A stretch of 64,000 nt of DNA from Mytilus trossulus (lineage: Eukaryota > Mollusca > Bivalvia > Mytilida > Mytilidae): positions 38,060,886 through 38,124,885 of the forward strand of contig NC_086374.1 of assembly GCF_036588685.1 (NCBI RefSeq). The letters run 5' to 3'. Both the position numbers and the translations under genes were made by a program. Below are positions 48,040-60,300 of the stretch, one piece after another (position 1 is the first letter of the stretch; every line of letters starts with the position of its first letter). The notes below the pieces were generated by a model that was not told where the DNA came from, did no database searches, and saw nothing but the letters and a program-made list of their open reading frames with translations.

Positions 48040-48311
48040 TTTGTCTTGAACACACTGTAAACATTTACAAATATCAGTCTATCTCCCATCCCAAAACACT
48101 GCACCATTTCCAAATATCAGTCTATCTCCCATCCAAAAACACTGCACCATTTCCAAATATCAGTCTATCTATTCTCCAACACACTGTTATCATTACGAAA
48201 AATATCAATCTATTTTTTCTCAACACACTGTGACTGTTTACAAACAAGAATCCGTCTATCTCTTCTCAAACACAGTGTGACTATTTACAGATACTAGTAC
48301 ATATCTATCTA
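48040..48311. repeat. ~45-bp minisatellite starting at the P450 stop codon
   Basis: Five to six units, each with 'aaatatcagtctatct' and 'aacacactgt'. On the P450 strand the first unit overlaps the stop codon (AAATAGATAGAT), so the array forms the proximal 3' UTR. Two central units are nearly identical. Confidence 0.75.
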
Positions 48312-51300
48312 TTTCTTTGTCAGTCTCAGTTTAATGCCATTCTGTGCTTTAATAAATCCCCCTTTATCAAATGTAATTGGAACCTGTAAACAAATAACAT
48401 AAAAAGTAACTGTCTAATATGCTAGGCGAAATTGAGTTGAGCTTGAAATGTTATAGAATGCCATTTTTATCACTTTTGTACGTTTACGGTTTGATGCGAT
48501 TTATACATTTATTGCTTTTCTAAAGTCTATTGATGCATAGCATTATAATTGAAGTTCAATAATAACTGAAAACAATACATCTGGAGCAAATTTCTTCCAA
48601 CATAAAGATTTTGTAATAAATGTTAACATTACAGAATAAAAAAACATAAAAAAGAGAAAACAGTCTCAGGTTTTGTTTTCTAGCAAAATGAATTAAATAC
48701 AGAATTTACAAGTTATATCTTGAAGCCACACAGAGTATGCAATAAGTGACTTCATTATTTTACAATACATATATAACTAAGAACAACAAAAATATGTACC
48801 TCAGTTTCATCGCATCTTACAACGGTAAAGTTTTGAACTATGGTAACAGCAGCCATTTTGAGTTCTGTAAGTGCTAGTCTCATACCAACACAGTTACGAG
48901 GACCAACACCAAATGGTAACCAAGCATATGGGTGACGTTTCTCCTTGTTTTCGGACGTGAACCTATTAAGTATAAATGTGATTTTGATAATATTTATATT
49001 AAGAATACATACACAACAAACAATTTGCATCTAACGGATATTTGGAAATGTATGAAATAATGCTGCAAAAATTCAAGCTGCAGGTATTATTTAATCAATT
49101 ACTTACATAATTGTTTACAGAATGAAATTGAAGTAATACTAAATGTTTATTCACCAGAAGAGCTTTCCTATAAATTATTTCATCACGACGGCATAACTGG
49201 AAATATTTGGAAGACAAGTTTGCGTAAGAACCGAAAAGTGAAGAGCTCTATTACCAAAATGTTTTTTTTTTTATTAACTATCTATTAACCTGGGCATGAG
49301 AGAATAGGAACCTAGTTTCTTCTTTATCTTATTTCTTAATATATAAACGGACATTTAAAGATAGTTGTATAAGAAAGTTTGCCATTACACAATATCAGTT
49401 TATGAAACTCCACTATTTTAGGAAGACAAGGCTTTGCTTTATTTTTCAACTGTAATACATATACCTTTAAACATTCAATAACAATGTTTACCTCTCTGGA
49501 TCAAAAACCTCTGGTTCAGGCCAAAACTCTGGATCTCTATGAATGACACCTATTGCAAATTGTATATCAGTTCCCTTCGGTATTTTATATCCACCAATTT
49601 CTACATCGTCTTCTGCTGTTCGATTAAATCTTTAAATAAAAATATAGAAACAATATCTATCTAAAGTTCATTTAAAGTCTGTAGGCTATTCCTTATTTTT
49701 TTCTTTTTTATAAGAGTTTTGAAACCGAAGCAGTATTTACAGTCATACTAATACTGATTGTGATTGTCTACAAGACAAATAATCCAATTTTGTCATATGT
49801 TTCTGATTTATGTAAAAGCCATTCATTTCTATTATCTGTTAATATAGTATTTAACATACCGATTGTAGAAATAAATCATATTGAAAATAACGCTAAATTT
49901 GTATGCGCCACTCTGTTATTTAATAAATAAAATACAACTATAAAGTTCTACATTTATGTTATAAGATGTTTGAATTATATTCTTCAATCTATAATCATAT
50001 ATAAATTCTAACTTTTACTTTCATTCTTCATTCTTTTTAAATTCAAAATTCAAAACATGTCATGGAAGCATTCATACACAGACCTGAACACAATTGTTGA
50101 TGCTATTTGATCTTGATGTTAGTTTGATGTCTCATTGAAGTGTACCAACATCAGCTTTTATTTATAGAAATATAATTAGTTTACAATACTGTTGTACTAC
50201 CTTAACGTAAGACAAACTCTATATCAGTTGAATTGGCATTAACTCTATGAGCTATGAAGGTTATATATACCTTGCAGCCGGACCATATAGTCGAAGGACC
50301 TCGCAAACAAACATATCTAAATACTGAAGCTTTGAGACTTTGTCATATGTTGGTTTCTCCTGTAATTCATACAGTACATATGTTAGTGTACATATATATG
50401 TATATCATGACATTGATAATAGGATAAAGTAAAATTTGCCATAATGTCATACTTTCGATTCCTTCTACCTTGCTCTGTAAAACATATATTTTGCTTTTTA
50501 TATTTGGCGAAACGATCTGTACCAATTTACCGAAAAGATAAAAACACTATTTGCCACTTGATATATAAAGTTGATATGTTCTTAAATATATGTGAACAGT
50601 CTAGCTCTCACCAAGAATTTGTCCATAGTACACGGATGCCCCAATCGCACTATCATTGTATGTGTTCAGTGGACCGTGAAATTGGGGTCATGCACATTTT
50701 ATTACATTTACAGAAATATTTTACATGTTATAATTTGTACAATGAAAAAAAAACCAAGTCATAACATGAACAAAAGTAACAGGTAAATGTTATAAAAAAT
50801 ACAACACGTTTAATAATTTCATGCGCTTTTCTGGATTTACTTTCACCAGGAACGCACAAAGCCACACATTTGAAATCCGAAGAAAGATATATTATAATAT
50901 GAACAAAGTCATGCTTTAAAATTGTTTGAATTTGCACGAAATTTTAATATCACAATATGTTTCTATCAATATAACATGTCAATAACCATAATAAATTCTA
51001 TTAACTATTTTTATTTTTCATTCATGTCAGTGCTTGTTGTCCTTTTTGATAAGTTACGGTAATGACACACTTGTAGTCAACACACATTATTCAGTATTCT
51101 CATCTGATGAATTGTTATTAGCTTCAACTCAGAAACCAATAGTAAAATACTTCCATACTAGTAAAGACTTCAGATGCAAGTAGATAGCTAGAATAGATTT
51201 CACAATTTATATCAGTTCCCTTCAGTACAGTAGGGAAAACATGCCTCTGCAAACAATGCTCTGTGTGTTTTCAAAGGAGAGGATAAAAAAGTATCAAAAT

Positions 51301-54300
51301 GACAATCGATTTATTCAATGATCTCATTAATTATCAAAATATATTAATGCATAAGATCAACATCAGTTATGCTCCAGACCAAAAAATATTCTGCGAAGAT
51401 CATATTCAATAACTTAACTGATAATAATCTCATTCGCAACCACACCACATTTTGTACCTGTATATTTTATAACACTCTACCTTTCCAATGTTATCATCAA
51501 CTTCATGTCGAACCTTGTCAGCATAATCTGGATATAAAGCTAAGCAATATAGGACAAAGGATAACGCATTCGCAGTGGTTTCATATCCAGCCAAAAAGAA
51601 TGTAAGACTATTTGCTAATATTTCGTTGGTTGTAAGGGCTGCAATATAAATTAAGTTATATACAAATGTGAAAATTAAGCTTTAAAATTTATTTGTAAAG
51701 CTAAATTAATCGTGAGTCACTCTTTGGAATATTTTTTATATTTCGAAGTCGATCTTTCAAATCCAATGCGCTTTACTTCTTTTTGAAGGGGGACACAAAG
51801 CAAAACTGTTAAAATTGGGAGTAAGAAATATTGTTTAAGTATAGGCGAGAGGAAATGGTAGCGGTATGCTTATAGTTCAAAGAAAGAAAATATTTTCATC
51901 AAAATGATAAAAACTTCCGAAAATAATTAGTCTACCTTTCTACGAAATATAATCACTATTTGTTTCATGTTTTCATTTTGAACTTTCCCGCGCCATCCCT
52001 ATAATAGCTTCAATTTTTACGATTGCAAACATTTATTGGCATAATGGGATGATAATGTGTTCTACTGATGTTTTCCATTTGATTACTGCTTTTCCGTTTT
52101 GAATTCTCCTCGGAGATCAGTATTTTAGTGATTTGTAGAATCCTGAAAGCAGATATTCAGTCAACAGTAACCTACAGTTAAGTTATTAAAGAGTCCTGCT
52201 CTTCAGGTATTAAAACTACAGTAACCTATCATTCAGATAGTCAGTAAACAGTTATTGTAACATACTATTCAGGTATTACTTAATCATGATAAACGCACAA
52301 AGCTATCACCTTCTATCATGTAACGTAATGAGTATCTAAGCATTCTAATAATTTAAAAAGTTTAAAATATCCATGAATAACATTTTTCTTACCGTTCAAA
52401 TGTATTTTGCACATTACAAAATTTTTTTAAAGGAAAAATGGGAAAATGAAACATGAATTTCAAAACTATTTTTTTGGAAACTAGTCCCAAGCTAGACATC
52501 TGATGGTTAAGGAATGTGTCTTTTTCACATGACAGTCTCATTCTAATGAACAACATTTTTTGTTGTTGTTGAAAAATTGACTCTACTAAAAACTCATAAT
52601 TGATCTGTGGTAATAATCGGTGTGTTACGTATGAAAGCATTTGGTTGAGGCAAACACAAGTTAGAGATCAAAAACCAAGTATTTTACACCAGGAAGTACG
52701 GGCAGACATACAGACGGACAAAAGTAAAGTTAAATGACCCCTACGCTTTGGCGAGAGCATAAAAAGTTTGACCCGTCACATGCTTAGGTCTAAAGTCATG
52801 ATAGTCGTCGTATTGCATAACTTCGATTCAATCAGACGGATTATACTTTGTAAAGTAACATAGACAACGTCTGCAGTTGAAATTGTCTTTATTAAAGTTT
52901 TTGGTAAGAACAATTTTTGTATCGTTAATAAGAACCCCATATCTCCTTTTATGGAATGTTTTACCTTTTGGTATTTGAACATATGGTATGAACGAATGTA
53001 CTCACGTCTTTTCGGGAAATTCTTTATCGTTGAAGATGACAATTCTATATTTTCCTCACTTTTTTCTTTGTCGGTATGTGCGTTTAACATTAGTCCCAAT
53101 AAGTCATGTCTTTTCTGAAATAAAAGTTCATTTCTTTTTCTAAACCACTTATGTATTTGCTTACTATGCATGAATAATTATCCTTTCAAGTACCTTAGGC
53201 ACGTGCCTTCCCTAGTTTTCTCCTATAATTATATTAAATTCAAAATGTACTGACTCCATAATATGTGTTTTAATGAGAATTGTCGTACTTTCCATTATCT
53301 TTGTGATCATGCCCTCGTTTTGTTGTCATATCTATTACCTACCCATAATAAGACACAGTCGTCAAATCTCTTTATATACCCCACTTCAAATGTACACTAT
53401 TCTGTCATCATTTCTGAAATGACTGTCGCAAAGAGAGAGGTTGTTCCTTTTCTGGGTAAAATATTTGTTAAAAACTAATCTTCTGAAACAGATGTATATT
53501 TTCAAGAAACTTTGAATCGTTCAATGTATTCAACAACAAATATTCACCCCTTCACCCCCCTCCCAAGAAAAATTAATAGTCGCTGCCTTGTCAAAGGAGT
53601 AGGTACGGTAAGGGCCGATTTTGACATCAAATTTCAGGTTCATCTGAGGAAATGTTTTGGACACTTTTTTACAACACTTAAGTGTCTATATCAGTTGATT
53701 CAATTAGTTTATGTGCAAGATTTTAACTGATTTAGTCATTAAAAACGCTCTGAATCAAGCTTAAATATGAAAAATCGATCAAATATGCAAAAAAGTCACT
53801 TTTCCAATGGTATTTGTCAAAAATGAAAGTGGCCGTATCCGTCTTCATCCTCAACCTTTATATATGTTATGTTTTGTCATCAAATACAACTTACAATATT
53901 AAGAATGAACCTAAATGCGGCCACTTTCATTTAAGGCGGAAACCGTCTCAAATTTAACTAAAATGCTAACATTGTGAAGATTTCAGTAATTTAGCATGAC
54001 TTCATGATGCTAGTAACCGATATATGGGACTTGTAATGTAAAAAAAAACAGCCCATATTTATGTAGCAGTAACATTTTTCTTTCCAATAAGAACTTAAAA
54101 GTTTACATTTTAACAACTTTGTAAAACTACTATCATTTGAGGCCAAAAAGGGGTCTTACTGGACCTACTCCTTTGATTGACAAAACTCAGTGTGTGTTTT
54201 ATTGTTTATAATTAAATCAAAACAATTGTGTTATACAAAAGCAAAGCTCCGCCGATTTCTTCTTAGATTCTAGTTCGGTTTCATGTTTAGTTGTCAAAGT

Positions 54301-57300
54301 ATGTTACAACATCAAATTTTAGAAAATATACCAAGGGTTTCCATCAATACACCTTTTAAGCAAATTGTGATATAAAAACTTTAAAAGAAATGCAAAATAT
54401 ATTGCAAAAGAAATAATTGTTGGTTGTGACTGCACTCACACTTCAATTTATAACATTCAAGGTAAACATACCGTGTGATCTTAAATTCTAAACCACCGTG
54501 CTTTCCTGCTCTTTTATTATTCAGAAACAGTGGCAAAACCTACTGTGCCTCCTGATTGCTTTCTTCAATAATAGCAATTACAAACCTATGGCGCTTTCCA
54601 TTCTTTCTTTCTTCAATATCAGTAATTTGAAACCTAATGTGCTTTCTGACGTTCTTTCTTGAAAAGCAGTCATTGAAAACATACCATGTTTCCGACTTTC
54701 TTTCCTCAATAACAGTCATTGAAAACATACCATGATTACAACTTTATTTCCTCAATAACAGTCATTGAAAACATACCATGATTATAACTTTCTTTCTTCA
54801 ATAACAGTCATTGAAAACATACCATGATTACAACTTTATTTCCTCAATAACAGTCATTGAAAACATACCATGATTATAACTTTCTTTCCTCAATAACAGT
54901 CATTGAAAACATACCATGATTATAACTTTCTTTCTTCAATAACAGTCATTGAAAACATACCATGTTTACAACTTTCTTTCCTCAATAACAGTCATTGAAA
55001 ACATACCTTGTTTACAACTTTCTTTCCTCAATAACAGTCATTGAAAACATACCATGATTACAACTTTCTTTCTTCAATAACAGTTATTCAAAACCTACTG
55101 TGCTCTGCAACTTTCTTTCTTTATTAATAGTAATTAGACCTACCGTGCTTTCTGACTTTCTTTCTTCAAAAGCAGTGTTCACAGCAGAGTGAAAAAAAGT
55201 CGCCATTTCTTTGCTTAAAGTTGATAATTTAAAGTAGGAAAGTATATTTCTCAGGAAAGGGAAAAAAACTGAAAATTAATCAAAGATTAAATTTGATGAA
55301 TTGCAAGAAAGAGAACTAAGAGGTAAGCTATCGTTAAAGGTACTTGAGCAAGTAAATATGAAAAAAGATACATTAATGTAATAAGTAATATTTGTAAAAT
55401 TGTTTTATCCTATTAAACTATGTATAATTATAAATAGTCACAAATGTGAGTAATATGGAAACAGGTTCAAAGGCAAAACGAGTTTGAATAAATTCACGTG
55501 CATACATAGACAATTGATGGTGAACAATTATGCCCATTCAGAAAAATAGCGTTTTACTTCTTTCCCCATATTGGAGTTTTGTAATTTCCTTTTATTGACA
55601 ACAGTTTGTAAAACCCTAGCATGTTTTGTGCATGTCATTGACATTGAAATTTTTTGAGGACATAACAGACGGAGTTACACAGAAATGTTTGTTCGTCTTA
55701 GTGCATGGTGACAATGTTGATACATTCAAAATAGTCAAAAATTAAAAGTCCGAGAATAAGGCCCTACATAAAAAAGATTATAAACTGAAATCTAAAATTC
55801 TCTTTTTTTCAGTTTCTCAAATTTTGCAACTATTAGTTTTTCGGTTGCACAATTTTTGTTTTGTTTTTGAGAATTCAAAACTAAATATAAAAAAAATCTT
55901 TGTTTTCACAGAAATTGATGCCATTGTCAGTGGTAAAACAAAACATCATTTGAAACTATTTCTTGTGTTCTGCAATTTCAGCATGGACAATAATTTAACA
56001 TATTTTTATTTTCTGAAAAAATTGATTGAGGTTGAAGATTAAATTACCTGAAAAAATGGATTGAGGTTGAAGATTAAATTACCTGAAAAAATTGATTGAG
56101 GTTGAAGATTAAATTACTCACGAACAAACAATAACATAGGATTTTTCAGTCCAGAGGAAAAAGCTTTCTTGGCATTCTTAATAAACGAGTTATCTGGATC
56201 GTTTTGGGCATCTACGTCCATACCAAAAGCTGTACTGGCTATTACATCCATTGAAAACGAACCACAGTACCTGTAGAAGAAGGCAGTTTTTATTTCTGAT
56301 GTTAAAGCTGATGACATAAGAAAAAGCAGCCATATCTATAACATACCTTTATCTGGTGTGTAATACTGAAATAAGCATATTGGTCACAGATCGATAAAAG
56401 AATAATATAAACAGACGGCCTTATAATAACTTTTGTTCACTTTCAGTTTGGCAGGTTTCTTTCAGATTAACTAATCAGATATCGGTAAAAAAGAATGACT
56501 ATTTAATAAAAGACAGCAAGGGGTAACTATGATATAGAAATATGATCACCTAGACTTCAATCTAGTGGTTATATCCGTGAGAAGAGACATACAACAGGAG
56601 TAACGTTAAAATTCGGTTCCCTGTGCGGGGATTTCGGACCACTGAACAATTATAAAAAATCTTTAAAAATTCTTGGAATTGATACACTACACACAATTTT
56701 TTTCTGAGAGTGTGTTGATGTAAATTCCCGCTCTTTACAAATTTACATAGAAACAGTTTTAAAAAAACACTAGTTGAAGATAGACAGAAAGCACAATATC
56801 CAAAAATAAGACAAACAATAGTCCACAAATCAAATATAAACTTAGACAGTATCCCAACTAATACATGAGACGAATAACATTCCAAAAACACGTATATCTC
56901 ACGACATGCCAGTAGTATCCCAACCACGAAGTGTTACTTTAGTTAAAGCCATTGATGATTCGCTAAGTTAAGCATAGAAAGGGTCATTACTATGTTAACG
57001 ATGGGTTTTCGATATCACAAACTAGTCAAAACATTTACTAACTTTTATCATCGGTATGAGGACATCATTCGTAAAAATAGCTCAACATGCAGACTTCTTA
57101 TACGTTCAGGTATTTCACATCCAATTTTTTATAGAAATATTCTTTATAATTCACAAAGGTGTCAGTATTCACTTCAGAAACTAACAAAACCTTTTAATAG
57201 ACTAATTAAGAATGGATGTAGTTACGATATTGTTGTCAGGTCATTAAAGATTACTAGTATTGCATATTTTGGCGTTAATATTGATTCACTTATAGGGTCT

Positions 57301-60300
57301 TTGCATCGGAACTAAACACATTTATTCAAAAAACAGTTGTTGGCATGACACGGGTTATGTTCTTCTCATATATGTTAGGATGGTATGATACTAAACCCTT
57401 AACGGGAAGCATTGTGCCTGATGTTCATATGATGAAATCATAATCTTTCAGTCAGTTTACTAGTAATTGAAGTCTGGAGCTGGCATGTCAGTTAACTGCT
57501 AGTAGTCTGTTGTTATGTATTATTGTCATTTTGTTTATTTTCTTTGGTTACATCTTCTGACATCAGACTCGGACTTCATTTGAACTGAATTTTAATGTGA
57601 GTATTGTTATGCGTTTACTTTTCTACATTGGCTTTAGGTATAGGGGGTGGGTTGAGATCTCACAAAATGTTTAACCCCGCCGCATTTTTGCGCCTGTCCC
57701 AAGTCAGGAGCCTCTGGCCTTTGTTAGTCTTGTATTATTTTAATTCTAGTTTCTTGTGTACAATGTGGAAATTAGTATGGCGTTCATTATCACTGAACTA
57801 GTATACATTTGTTTAGGGGCCAGCTGAAGGACGACTCCGGGTGCGTGAATTTCTTGTTACATTGAAGACCTGATGGTGACCTTCTGCTGTTGTTTTTTCT
57901 ATGGTCGGGTTGTTGTCTTTTTGATTACCCATTTCCATTCTCAATTTTAACATTAATGTGCACGTTCTATTACCTTATCTGACTTTTCACACATGAATAT
58001 TTCGTATCAAAAATCATTACATACATGTACAAATGCAATTTTAGATATTTTATAAAAATAAGTACAATAAGGGTGAAAAAATACAGTTTTCAAGAAACTT
58101 ACTAACCAAAACGCCGTTTGTTTTTAAATCAAAAGTAAGATAGTTGGACTAGGAAAATAATGTCATCTCTTATAGAAGAAAACGGACAGGAGTAAAACTG
58201 TTAGCCCTTGCTACCTGGATGGACATTAAATTAAAGACAGAACATAATCTTAAGGGTTTCCATTAAATCGTAATAGATTTTTTCTTACTTGCACACATCG
58301 ACTACTTCTCCATTTTCGGTATCCTTCTTCAGTTTTTCAACCATGTCATTCACACATTTTTGAAGCAATGGCATCATCTGCGAAATATATCATTCATAAA
58401 TTTAAATTTTGTAAAATGAAGTTGCAGTGAGTGGTACTATTACGCAGGATGGAAGAGGAAACTTGACATCACCGAAAATCAGCTCAATAAAGGCAACAGT
58501 AGTATACCACTGTTCAAACTCATAAATCCATGGACAAAAAAAATCGGGGTAACAAACTAAAACCGAGAGAAACACATTAAATATTAGAGGAACACTGAAA
58601 TGAAAGACACACAGAAACGGAGCCAGCAATAGACAAAATCCCACGAGAATAACAAATATAACATCAAAACCAAACACATGAATTTGGGATAGAAGAGAAA
58701 ACCAACGACGCAACGTTAAAATGTAACACACACAGACACGAACTATAATATGACAATGGCCATATTTCTGACTTGGTACAGAACAGTAAAAAAAAATGTT
58801 ACAATATTTTGTTAAAAAAACAAAAAAACTACACCAATTTTTATTTTTTGAAAACAAGGAATCTGTATAATTCCCTCTTGAGATAAATTCATAAATTGTC
58901 TATTTTTGTAAATAAAAACAGTCAAATACAAAGAATTATTGAAATAAAAACATGTGTACAGCAAAAGTAGTCCAGATTCTATGTTATAAGCCTTTTTTTA
59001 GTAAAAAGTATGATCAAAAGCCCTTGCATAATTACAACCATTTGTTTAATGCAACTCTGAGTTTGGGTTCTACAGTAAACAAAAGTTATGAGACACAAAT
59101 TAGACAAATGTTTACTACCACACATTGATCAAAGTTCAGGTCAGTCTGACTGACCTGCACATAGTAAATGTAAATGACCCCAACCTTCACTCCAAGTCCA
59201 TGATGTCATTCCATACCATTAGTGGAATAAAATGACAGGTGAATATAAAACAGTTGTCACATTCTTGGGCTTTACACTGCTTGAAAGATTTATATGTTTA
59301 CTTAAAAATGAGCCATAAATGAAAATTTTCATAGGCCCATAAATAATTCAAAATATAATTAAAGTAAATCCAATTACTCAATTAGCCTAGACTAATTTTT
59401 TTTGCATCAATAACATTTTATAATAAACAAGAAATAATTGTAACGAGATGCTGTTACGAAGTCTCATAAACAAAGCTAATATTTAAAACAATTGTTCTTT
59501 AGCCAAAAGCATAGGGAATAATTAACTACGCGCGGATTTCTATTGAGCACTTTTTCATAGGTGCAACTTCAGATATTATGGGTCGTTCAGCGATCCTTTA
59601 AGGTTATTCTGGGCATATTTTTTGTATTCCAGAATTAAAAGTATGAAAAAATGTCCAATTGGTTATAAATAATATATTAGCCTGACACATTATAACAATG
59701 GCACTTTTTTCAGCATTAGTTTGGAAGAACACACATTTAATGGGCTAGCATAAGGCAACTTAACTGACTAAATAATTATCAAAGGTACCAGGATTGCAAT
59801 TTAGTACGTTAGACGCGCGTTTCGTCTACATAAGACTCACCAGTGACGCTCATATCACAATATTTATAAAGCCAAACAAGTACAAAGTTGAAGAGCATCG
59901 AGGATCCAAAATTCCAAAAAGTTGTGCCAAATACAGCTAAGGTAATCTATGCTTGGGATAAGAAAATCCTTAGTTTTTCGAAAAAATCTAAATTACCACA
60001 TTATTGATATTCATGTCAACACCGAAATGTTGACTACTTGGCTGGTAATACCCTCGGGGACGAGAATATGTCTTCTTCAAAACTTTGATTGCAATTGTAA
60101 AGTCATCACGTTAATACTTTTCAAATCTTCATGTTTCGGGCCACTGGATTGTTCAAAGCATCATGTAACTTTGCTTAATACGTCTCCTTCTCCAAATGAT
60201 GCAGTTAATGATGTAAGTGGATGTGGATAAAAAAAAGTAGATTTACGCTAGAATTTGTCCTTTCCATTTTCTCAATTGTGTAAACACCAAACAATATACT

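Larger units (their letters stand above)
44644..48308. other. Intergenic region between the GTPase-kinase and P450 genes (tail to tail)
   Basis: Begins with the GTPase-kinase 3' UTR (AATAAA at 44705-44710). Holds a dispersed repeat (45405-45500), a LINE fragment, a hairpin and the minisatellite that forms the P450 3' flank. A TTTATT at 47959-47964 could be the P450 poly(A) signal on the minus strand. Nothing else coding was recognised. Confidence 0.6.

Noticed and set aside
54480..55165. Regular 46-47-bp repeats as a CRISPR array
   Set aside because: The whole unit repeats, with no unique spacers, and it matches an adjacent P450 exon end in a eukaryotic gene.
58402..58857. 151-codon open frame on the minus strand
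   Set aside because: It runs across a dispersed repeat shared with 41935-42300, where the frame differs; low-complexity hydrophobic composition.
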